Source: an uncultured Myxococcales bacterium (GTDB lineage Bacteria > Myxococcota_A > UBA9042). Taken from it: DNA of 12,093 bases. This document shows, in pieces, positions 5,802-12,093 of this stretch. Position numbers and translations under genes: made by a program. The notes beneath the pieces are model-generated. The model did not search any database and was not told where the DNA came from. It saw only the letters and a program-made list of their open reading frames with translations. Position 1 is the stretch's first letter; the number at the start of each line of letters is the position of its first letter. The stretch covers positions 1-12,093 of the forward strand of contig CALGHC010000841.1 of assembly GCA_937915965.1 (NCBI GenBank). The letters are read 5' to 3'.

Positions 5802-7247
5802 ATGAAGATCCGACGTAGACCGCAGCGGCACCATGGACTCGCGCTCATGCTGGCGGCGTTGCTGGCCTGCCCGAGCTGCGGTAGCGAGACCGACGATGCG
5901 ACCGACGCGGGCGCCGGTGGCGGGTTGGACGCGAGCGGCGGCGCCGACGCGGACCTCGCCGATGCTGCAGACGACGGCACCTCGCTCTCGGACGACGGCG
6001 TCGACGACGGCGCCGCCACCGACGACGGCGATGACGGCCCGCCTGGCTGCACGGAGAACGGCGACTGCCCGACACCGGCCAACCCCTGCATGGCGGGGGT
6101 GTGCCACGCGACACTCGGCTGCATCCTCGAACCGCGACCGGACGACAGCGCCTGTGACGACGGCGACGCGTGCAGCGGCGGCGATACCTGCCACGAAGGC
6201 AAGTGCGGCGGTACGTCGTGGTTGTGCGGCTGCAAAGACGATGACGAGTGCGCGCAGCTCGAAGACGGCGACCTGTGCAACGGAACACTGCGCTGCGACA
6301 AGGCGGTGACGCCCGCAGTTTGTTCGGTCGACGCCAACACGGTGGTCGCCTGCGAGAGCCCCAAAGACGCGGCGTGCAAGAAGCACTTCTGCGAGCCCGA
6401 AACCGGCCAATGCGCGGCCCTGTCTCTGGCAGAAGGCGCGGCCTGCGAAGACGGCGACAGCTGCACCACCACCGACACCTGCCAGGACGGCAAGTGCACG
6501 GCCGGGACCTTCACCTGCGCTTGCAAGACCAACGCGGATTGCGCGCCGCTCGACGACGGCAACCTGTGCAACGGCACGCTCGTCTGCGACACCAGCGGTG
6601 CGGCGCCGGTCTGCAAGGCCAACCCGGCTTCGGTCGTGTTCTGCCCATCGATCGCGGGCAAGCCATGTTTGGAGGGCAGCTGCCAGCCAGCGACCGGAAA
6701 ATGTGCGGCTCAGCCGGTGGCCGATGGCAGCGCGTGCGACAACGGCGACGCTTGTTCAACCAGCGACGTCTGCATCGGCGGCGTCTGCAAAGGGCTTGCG
6801 GTCGACTGCGACGACGGCAATGCCTGCACGGTCGATTCGTGCAGCACCTCGACCGGCGCGTGCAGCCACGACGGCGCGCCAGCCGACGGCAGCGGCTGCA
6901 ACGCCGACGACAACGGCTGCACAACCAACGACGTCTGCGTCACTGGCGCGTGTACGGCAGGGGCCAACGTTCAGTGTGAAGGAGCCGTCGCGGTCTGCAT
7001 GACACCGCAGTGCATCGCCAAGGGACCCGATACCTACACCTGTGCGGCCGTGCCCCTCCCCGATGGAGCGACCTGCACCGACGACGACCTGTGCACCAGC
7101 GACGACGCCTGCCTCGACGGCGCATGCGAAGCGGCACCAACCGACTGCGATGATGGCGAGGCTTGTACCGGCGATGCGTGCGACACTCAGAGCGGCTGCG
7201 GCCACGTCGCGCTGGACCTACCGGGGTGCCCGACGCCGGTTGATTGA
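5802..7247 (+). CDS. Cysteine-rich lipoprotein with tandem disulfide-type modules
   Basis: 481 aa. The ATG at 5802 follows GGGAGGAGCG; an upstream in-frame start would only add a non-signal extension. After a basic start, LALMLAALLACPSC gives a lipobox with Cys23 (or less likely Cys26) as the lipidated residue. Residues 27-80 are an Asp/Ala/Gly-rich linker. The rest has about 60 cysteines in total, in repeating modules: residues 117-209 and 214-306 are clear duplicates (DGDLCNGTLRCD with DGNLCNGTLVCD, CEPETGQCA with CQPATGKCA), followed by two shorter related modules (311-420 and 425-476) built on CDDGNACTVDSC and CTDDDLCTSDDAC. Such proteins are common on Myxococcota surfaces and depend on periplasmic disulfide formation. 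Adhesion or surface display is a guess. It is the first gene to the right of the divergent region and is followed by hairpins, so it may be monocistronic. Confidence 0.88.
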   Translation: MKIRRRPQRHHGLALMLAALLACPSCGSETDDATDAGAGGGLDASGGADADLADAADDGTSLSDDGVDDGAATDDGDDGPPGCTENGDCPTPANPCMAGVCHATLGCILEPRPDDSACDDGDACSGGDTCHEGKCGGTSWLCGCKDDDECAQLEDGDLCNGTLRCDKAVTPAVCSVDANTVVACESPKDAACKKHFCEPETGQCAALSLAEGAACEDGDSCTTTDTCQDGKCTAGTFTCACKTNADCAPLDDGNLCNGTLVCDTSGAAPVCKANPASVVFCPSIAGKPCLEGSCQPATGKCAAQPVADGSACDNGDACSTSDVCIGGVCKGLAVDCDDGNACTVDSCSTSTGACSHDGAPADGSGCNADDNGCTTNDVCVTGACTAGANVQCEGAVAVCMTPQCIAKGPDTYTCAAVPLPDGATCTDDDLCTSDDACLDGACEAAPTDCDDGEACTGDACDTQSGCGHVALDLPGCPTPVD

Positions 7248-7265
7248 GGCCGCGTCACTGCGGCC
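7248..7265. terminator. GC hairpin directly after the Cys-rich lipoprotein stop
   Basis: GGCCGC (7248-7253) and GCGGCC (7260-7265) form a perfect 6-bp stem around the loop GTCACT, starting on the base after the TGA stop. There is no following T-run, so it may be a weak terminator or an mRNA 3' end stabiliser. Confidence 0.35.
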
Positions 7266-7303
7266 GGTTGATCGGGACCACCTGAGTCGCAACGGCCGGA
7301 ACC

Positions 7304-7323
7304 GCCGCTGGTCGGCCAGCGGC
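7304..7323. terminator. 8-bp GC hairpin with tetraloop
   Basis: GCCGCTGG (7304-7311) pairs perfectly with CCAGCGGC (7316-7323) around the loop TCGG. It lies between the Cys-rich lipoprotein and the amidotransferase, 49 bases before the latter's ATG. The stem is strong but no T-run follows, so it could be a terminator of the U-less kind or a leader structure of the next gene. Confidence 0.4.
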
Positions 7324-7372
7324 TCCGCGACGACTCCGCCCAAACGCGAACAGACGGCGAGGAGAGCGGATC

Positions 7373-8176
7373 ATGACCACGGCGGAACGAGACGGCGGCC
7401 GCAAGTCGGTCGTCATACTGCGATGTGACGATGTGCCGGAGCCGGATCGCAGCCGCTACGGCGACACCGAGGTGCGCACCGGCAACCACATCGTCGCCGC
7501 GGCGCGTGCGGCGGGGTTCAAAGTGGATCTGCGCGTCATCGACGTCTTTGGCGGCGAGCCGATCGGCGACGACGATCGCGACGGCCAGGGCGACGGTCCG
7601 CTCTACGTCCTCACCGGCAGCGCCACCGACCCGTATGCGCGCGACGCATGGGTCGTCGAGCTGCGCGCGTGGATCCGCCGGGCAGCGGGCCGTGGCGCCC
7701 GCATGTACGGAATCTGTTTTGGCCATCAGGTCATCGCCGAGGCGCTGGGCGGCCGCTGCGGGCGACACCCGCGGGGCTGGGAGGTCGGCAACGCGCGCGT
7801 CGACGTAGAGAGCGTGGTCCACGAAGTCGGCGGAGGCGGTGACCACAGCGGCGCGTGGGGGAGATTCGTCCCGCCAGCGGGGCCACTGACCATTCTGCTC
7901 AGCCACCAGGACGAGGTGGTCGACCTGCCTCCAGGCGCCGTTTCTTGGCTTCGCGGCGGTTTTTGCCGCCACCAGGGGTTCCTTCTCGGCGCCCACATCG
8001 CCACCGTGCAGGGCCACCCGGAGTACGAGACGGCGCAGGTTCGTTCGCTTTACGAGCGCCGACGCGCGGTGCTGGGGAACCTTGCGACAGATGCCGCGCA
8101 ACAGTCCGCGGCCGCACCACATAGCGGCATGACGATCAGCGCGTGCCTCATCCGGTGGCTGTTTGGAACCGACTGA
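7373..8176 (+). CDS. Stand-alone class I glutamine amidotransferase (GATase1) protein
   Basis: 267 aa, cytoplasmic, without a signal peptide. The triad of class I glutamine amidotransferases is complete: nucleophile Cys115 in YGICFGHQVIAEALGG, and His215 with Glu217 in VQGHPEYE. LLSHQDEVVDLPPGA (175-189) matches the usual HxDxVxxLP segment. This domain releases ammonia from glutamine or hydrolyses gamma-glutamyl bonds. There is no synthetase domain in the protein and no partner gene next to it, so it resembles the GMP-synthase-like GATase proteins of uncertain substrate. An insertion rich in Asp and Gly (GDDDRDGQGDG, 65-75) precedes the TGSATDPY segment. The ATG at 7373 follows GAGGAGAGCGGATC, a good ribosome binding site. 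The substrate cannot be assigned from sequence. Confidence 0.88.
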   Translation: MTTAERDGGRKSVVILRCDDVPEPDRSRYGDTEVRTGNHIVAAARAAGFKVDLRVIDVFGGEPIGDDDRDGQGDGPLYVLTGSATDPYARDAWVVELRAWIRRAAGRGARMYGICFGHQVIAEALGGRCGRHPRGWEVGNARVDVESVVHEVGGGGDHSGAWGRFVPPAGPLTILLSHQDEVVDLPPGAVSWLRGGFCRHQGFLLGAHIATVQGHPEYETAQVRSLYERRRAVLGNLATDAAQQSAAAPHSGMTISACLIRWLFGTD

Positions 8177-8359
8177 CCCCCCGCCCATGCCCCACCGCTG
8201 CCGGCTGTGGCGGGTCGCGCGGTTGACTTCACCCTCAAAGACATCGAGACTTTTGGGCCGCATCGCAGCCCCGGGACCTGGCCCCGCGCCCCGTGGACGC
8301 GGCCGCGCGGACAGTCCCGAGCCGCCGACAGGCGAGCGAGCAGACCGACCGAGGCACGG

Positions 8360-9631
8360 ATGGAAAAGACAACAATGTTAAAGACATGTACGGACATGCG
8401 CCACCTTGCGGCGACCGACGCCGCGAACAGCCGTCCCGCTCCGATTCTGGCAAGCGTGCTCGCGACCGTCGCGATCATCGCGACCGGCTGCGGAGGCGTT
8501 CAGTTCAAGCGCGCGACCGGCTCGGGCAAGTACAGAGCCCTCCCCGTTGGCACCGATGTGCGGGTCGCCCAGGAGGACGCCGAGCTGGGTCAGCCCACCG
8601 AGGTCATCGGCGACCTGGCGTTGACGACGCAGGGTGATCCACCGGCCCACCGGAAGGCGCTCGACGCGATGAAGCGACACGCGGGCCGCTACGGCTGCGA
8701 CGCGCTGGTCGGCTTCACCAACGCGAAGCGCGAGACGCCGGTCAAGCGAAAGGTGAAGAGCCTGGGCAAGGGCGGGGTACCGGTCTACACCGAAGTCACG
8801 GAGATGCGGGTCGAGTACGACTGGACGGCGCAGTGTGTGCGGACCGCCGATGCGCCCAAGCAGACCAAGAGGGCGGCGACGACTGCGGTTGCGTCGTCTT
8901 CGAGCGGGACGAGGCCGGCGCACGCAAAGCCCGCGCACGCAAAGCCCGCGCACGTCGAACCAGCGCACGTCGAACCAGCTCGCGCCGAGCCAGCCCATGG
9001 CGAGCCCGCGCACGCCGAGCCAGCGCACGCCGAGCCGGCCTACGTCGCACCAACTCGCGCCGAGCCAGCGGCGCCGACACCCGCGCCGATCGAGACCGCC
9101 CCTCCGGCCAACGGTTCAGATCCGCAAGTGGCTAGCGAGGTTGCCCGAGCGTTCATCCGCCTCAGCATGATGGCCGCTCAAGCGGACGCTGACGGGCTGT
9201 GCAAGCTGCTGGAGAAGGACCGCATCTACTTCGACATTCGGGCCTCGTCGCCGCCATTCGAGCTGCGCAAGGACCTCGCACCAGCAGAAGCCTGCGCCTC
9301 GATGCACGGCGGCGAGCTGGCCGGCTACCTGCGCGATTTCGGCCCCGCCGAGGTGCACGCCGAGGTCGCGACGCTGATCCCGACCCTGTTCCGCATCCAT
9401 GGCGGCGCATACGTCCGCCTCGACGAAGCACGCGAGGCGGACTACCAGCGCCAGGTCGTCGCCAGCCGCGAGGGCAAGAAGCCCCTTGCATGCACCATGT
9501 ACACGGTGCTGCCCGCCGGCGACCTGTTCAAGGTGAGCCTGAGCTGCAACGGCGTGCAGAGTTTCCGTGTGTTGATGCGACGCGCCGGCCCGGACGACTT
9601 CCGCCTGATGGCGCTGACGCATGTCCGCTAG
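8360..9631 (+). CDS. Two-domain lipoprotein with Pro-Ala-His-x-Glu repeat linker
   Basis: 423 aa. The ATG at 8360 has GAGG 5 bases upstream (8351-8354). The open frame extends further back, but without a ribosome binding site or signal. LASVLATVAIIATGC (residues 30-44) ends in a clear lipobox with Cys44. Residues 45-160 form a small domain with ALDAMKRHAGRYGCDALVGF (100-119), recalling envelope lipoproteins with an 'AxxxGADAV' helix. Residues 186-236 are about ten pentapeptides of the type PAHAK, PAHVE or PARAE, a likely extended spacer. Residues 255-423 form a second globular domain with FIRLSMMAAQADADGL and KVSLSCNGVQSFRVL, possibly NTF2-like; that is a guess. The layout fits a lipid-anchored domain tethered to a second domain that reaches across the periplasm or outward. 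It is followed by the SppA fusion gene after 25 bases and probably shares its transcript. Confidence 0.85.
   Translation: MEKTTMLKTCTDMRHLAATDAANSRPAPILASVLATVAIIATGCGGVQFKRATGSGKYRALPVGTDVRVAQEDAELGQPTEVIGDLALTTQGDPPAHRKALDAMKRHAGRYGCDALVGFTNAKRETPVKRKVKSLGKGGVPVYTEVTEMRVEYDWTAQCVRTADAPKQTKRAATTAVASSSSGTRPAHAKPAHAKPAHVEPAHVEPARAEPAHGEPAHAEPAHAEPAYVAPTRAEPAAPTPAPIETAPPANGSDPQVASEVARAFIRLSMMAAQADADGLCKLLEKDRIYFDIRASSPPFELRKDLAPAEACASMHGGELAGYLRDFGPAEVHAEVATLIPTLFRIHGGAYVRLDEAREADYQRQVVASREGKKPLACTMYTVLPAGDLFKVSLSCNGVQSFRVLMRRAGPDDFRLMALTHVR
8915..9067 (+). repeat. 15-bp repeats encoding PAH[A/V][K/E] pentapeptides
   Basis: Units such as CCGGCGCACGCAAAG, CCCGCGCACGTCGAA and CCAGCGCACGCCGAG recur in frame with a 15-bp period, giving about ten pentapeptides in the linker of the lipoprotein. 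Neighbouring pairs (two PAHAK, two PAHVE, two PAHAE) are nearly identical in DNA, as expected from recent slippage, so copy number may vary between strains. Confidence 0.85.
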
Positions 9632-9656
9632 CCGGGACCGGTCGCGCAGGACCCGT

Positions 9657-12093
9657 ATGAACGAGACGCCTCGTCCTCTCGCCACTTGCGGCGCCGCAGT
9701 CCTCTTCGTTGCAGCGCTTCTTGTGCCGGCCGATCTCACCGCGCAGCCGTTCCGGCTGGATCGCAGCGTGCCCGTTCTGTCGCCGGGGGTTGCCGCGCCC
9801 GACGGCGCCGAATCCCTCGCGGTCAATCCCGCGGGTATCACCGAGGCCGTCGGTGTGGAGGCGCGCCTGGGCTGGTCGCTGTCGGGCGACTCGGCGATCG
9901 GATCGCCGTCTGGCGGCTGGGGCGCGTTCCTGTCGATCCCGTTCGGGCCGCTGGCCCTGGCGGGTAGCCGGGAGCAGCTCAGCTACGACGAACAGGACGT
10001 CTTCGCCAGCGAGGGTTCTTCGATCTCTCGGACTTCGTTGGGACTCGGGCTAAGTCTAGCGGACCAGCGGCTTGCGGTGGGCGCGGCGATGCGTTGGCAC
10101 GGTGGCGACACGCTGATGGACGGCGGCAGCGCCAGCTGGGACCTGGGCGCCCTGCTGCGACCGAACCGCTGGCTGTCGTTGGGGTGGCTGAGCAGCGCCG
10201 TCGGCGGCAACAGCGAGCGTACGCGCAGCGGCTTCGGCCTCGACCAAGGCGCCCGCCACACCGCTGGCATCGCCCTTCGGCCGATGGGCGACGACCTCGT
10301 CACGACCGGCCTCGACATCACGTGGCCCCATGGCCGGCCGCTCGAGTCCGTGACGGCGACCGTGGCCTGGCAAGCGCTCGACGGTCTCGCCCTCGTCGGT
10401 GTCTGGCAGCACCGCCGGCAGCTGACGCCGGGCGGCCGCGAGCTGGGCCGCGAAGAACGGCTGATGTTCGGCCTGCGGGTTGGTCTTGGCCGTGCTGGGG
10501 CGAGCTTTGGCGGGCACCATACGACAGCCGACGGCAGCGCCAAGGGCGGGACTCTCGTCGATCTTCGACTGTCTTCGGACGCGCCATCTTCGCTGATCGG
10601 CGACAGCGACCCCGCGATCGTCATTCACCTCGACGGCGCGCTGACCGAGAACTCCGGTGCCGACGGTGCGGGCCACTTTGGCAGCGTGCTGCTCGACCTC
10701 GACGACATCGCCCGCGACCCCGGGTCCGATCTGGTGGTTCTGCGGGCCCGCGGCCTGCAGCTCACCTGGGCCCAGGTCGACGAGCTGCGCGCCGCGATCG
10801 CGGGCCTGCGGGCGGCGGGCAAGCGGGTCGTCTGGTACGCCGACACCATCGGCACCCGCGGTCTCGCGGTCGCCGCTGCCTGCGAACGCATCGGCGTTTC
10901 GGCCGCCGGCGCGGTGACGGCACGCGGCGTCGGCGCGGACTTCATCGGTCTCGCCGAGACCCTCACTCGGGTCGGCGTCTCCTTCGACGCGATCAGATAC
11001 AGTGACCACAAGACCGCCCCGGAAGGTCTGACGCGCCAGCGGATATCCGACGTGCAGCGGGCCACGCTTGAGCACCTCGTGCGGCGGCGCTGGCAGGCGT
11101 TCCTCGCGGCGGTCGCCACCGGCCGCGGCATCAAGCCTACCGACGTGGAAGCGCGGCTGACGGCGGGCAGTGTCTTCCCCGAAGACGCGGTGGCGGCGGG
11201 CTTGATCGACTCCGTGGACTCGCCGCGGTCCTTCGAGGAGCGTCTGCGCGAGTGGCAGCTGCTCGAAGCTGGAGAGCGGCTCGCCCGCTGGCAACCGGTG
11301 CGTCGCCGACCGCGCGGCTGGGGTGCGCTGCCGCGCATCACCGTCGTGTCGATGGCAGGCAACATCGTCGACGGCTCCGGCGGCGGTCTTCCGGGCATGC
11401 AGACGGTCGGCGCGGCGTCTGTGGTCACGAAGCTCGACGCACTCCGCCGCGACAGCGCGGTCCGCGCTGTGGTCGCACGGATCGACTCCGGCGGTGGTTC
11501 TGCCAGCGCAAGCGACGCGATCTATGATTCGATGCTGCGCACGGACGAAGACAAACCAGTGATCGTCTCGATGGCGGGAGCGGCGGCGAGCGGCGGCTAT
11601 TGGCTGGCGACCGGCGGACGCTCAATCCTCGCCGATCCGGGCACCGTCACGGGTTCGATCGGTATCTTTGCCTTGCACCCTGGCTTCGGCGGCTTGTGGC
11701 AGCGTCTTGGCGTCGGAATCGACCACGTCGGTATCGGCCCCTGGCACGATATCGAGACTTTGCACCGCGCTTGGACGCCAGCGGAGCGGGCGCTGATGCA
11801 GCGTACTTTGGGCCGCTACTACGACCTCTTCTTGCGGCGGGTGTCGCTGCGTCGCGATCTGCCACGGGAGCGCCTGCTCACCCTGGCGGGGGGCCGCATC
11901 TGGTTGGGCGACGAGGCCCTCAAACACGGCCTGGTCGATCGACTCGGCGGCCTGCTGGACGCCATCGAGGTCGCCCGCCGAGCCGCCGGCGTCGCGCGCG
12001 ACGAAGAGCACATCGTCGACTTCTGGCCAAAGCGCTCGTTTGGCGACGTCGTCCGCAGCTCGCTGCTCGGCGGCGGCGCGCCGGCGGCTGGCG
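9657..12093 (+). CDS. sppA: SppA-type protease (peptidase S49) with an N-terminal outer-membrane-barrel-like region; cut by the right edge
   Basis: 812 codons are visible with no stop. A signal peptide (CGAAVLFVAALLVPADLTA) ends near residue 29. Residues about 30-315 alternate short amphipathic strands and turns and contain SLAVNPAGITE (Asn57-Gly60), the NPAG feature of FadL/PorV-type outer membrane proteins. SppA follows: an N-terminal S49 domain from about 318 (AIVIHLDGALTEN) with the catalytic-type Lys452 (HKTAPEG, aligned with YKSA of E. coli SppA), and a C-terminal S49 domain from about 559 (ITVVSMAGNIVDG) with nucleophile Ser645 (AASGGYW) and TGSIGIF (665-671). The Lys-Ser spacing of 193 is close to the 200 of E. 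coli SppA, which degrades signal-peptide remnants and membrane proteins. The ATG at 9657 has AGGA 5 bases upstream; an in-frame ATG at 9621, overlapping the previous gene, is possible but lacks a ribosome binding site. Confidence 0.92.
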   Translation, partial: MNETPRPLATCGAAVLFVAALLVPADLTAQPFRLDRSVPVLSPGVAAPDGAESLAVNPAGITEAVGVEARLGWSLSGDSAIGSPSGGWGAFLSIPFGPLALAGSREQLSYDEQDVFASEGSSISRTSLGLGLSLADQRLAVGAAMRWHGGDTLMDGGSASWDLGALLRPNRWLSLGWLSSAVGGNSERTRSGFGLDQGARHTAGIALRPMGDDLVTTGLDITWPHGRPLESVTATVAWQALDGLALVGVWQHRRQLTPGGRELGREERLMFGLRVGLGRAGASFGGHHTTADGSAKGGTLVDLRLSSDAPSSLIGDSDPAIVIHLDGALTENSGADGAGHFGSVLLDLDDIARDPGSDLVVLRARGLQLTWAQVDELRAAIAGLRAAGKRVVWYADTIGTRGLAVAAACERIGVSAAGAVTARGVGADFIGLAETLTRVGVSFDAIRYSDHKTAPEGLTRQRISDVQRATLEHLVRRRWQAFLAAVATGRGIKPTDVEARLTAGSVFPEDAVAAGLIDSVDSPRSFEERLREWQLLEAGERLARWQPVRRRPRGWGALPRITVVSMAGNIVDGSGGGLPGMQTVGAASVVTKLDALRRDSAVRAVVARIDSGGGSASASDAIYDSMLRTDEDKPVIVSMAGAAASGGYWLATGGRSILADPGTVTGSIGIFALHPGFGGLWQRLGVGIDHVGIGPWHDIETLHRAWTPAERALMQRTLGRYYDLFLRRVSLRRDLPRERLLTLAGGRIWLGDEALKHGLVDRLGGLLDAIEVARRAAGVARDEEHIVDFWPKRSFGDVVRSSLLGGGAPAAG

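Noticed and set aside
5747..6661. Minus-strand open frame of about 300 codons opposite the Cys-rich lipoprotein
   Set aside because: Its Ser/Ala/Pro-rich product is the complement of the repeated Cys/Asp/Gly codons; the plus strand has a lipobox and a good ribosome binding site.
8223..8251. TTGACT followed by GAGACT as a promoter before the repeat-linker lipoprotein
   Set aside because: The -35 box is good but the -10 match is only 3 of 6; not enough to call. The gap 8177-8359 otherwise shows only GC-rich palindromes such as CGCGGCCGCG.
10056..11294. Minus-strand open frame of 412 codons within the SppA fusion gene
   Set aside because: The plus strand there encodes the S49 domains with catalytic Lys452; the antisense frame shows no motif.

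Overview
The window is very GC-rich and densely coding, and it looks like a chromosomal segment of a Myxococcota-type (former Deltaproteobacteria) bacterium. The evidence is a secreted protein with thrombospondin type 3 repeats and a MYXO-CTERM-like C-terminal tail, an Asp/Ala-rich lipoprotein with about 60 cysteines, several other lipoproteins, and GGAGG-type ribosome binding sites. No RNA genes, insertion sequences, CRISPR arrays or phage genes were seen.

Left half (1-5424), minus strand. Five co-oriented genes read from right to left: an exported beta-propeller-like protein (5424-4423), a secreted N-acetylmuramoyl-L-alanine amidase with CarboxypepD_reg-like, TSP3 and MYXO-CTERM parts (4419-2737), a lipoprotein with a C-terminal TPR-like region (2662-1649), folate-synthesis FolC (1612-257), and the start of another exported protein (171 to beyond the left edge). 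The first two are almost certainly translationally coupled, because the amidase ribosome binding site lies in the last codons of the propeller gene. Gaps of 74, 36 and 85 bases make one transcription unit plausible.

Centre (5425-5801). A 377-base divergent intergenic region holds five tandem 11-bp repeats and a possible minus-strand promoter.

Right half (5802-12093), plus strand. A Cys-rich lipoprotein is followed by two GC-rich hairpins, then a stand-alone class I glutamine amidotransferase, then a two-domain lipoprotein with a Pro-Ala-His-x-Glu repeat linker, and 25 bases later a long gene cut by the right edge. That gene joins an outer-membrane-barrel-like N-terminal region to a complete two-domain SppA (peptidase S49) protease.

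Seven of the nine genes carry export signals, so the segment is mostly about the cell envelope: peptidoglycan cleavage, membrane-protein proteolysis and surface lipoproteins. FolC and the amidotransferase are the cytoplasmic exceptions. The most noteworthy items are the barrel-SppA fusion, the amidase that lacks the usual first zinc histidine and is coupled to a propeller protein, and the 11-bp repeat array between the two divergent gene sets.
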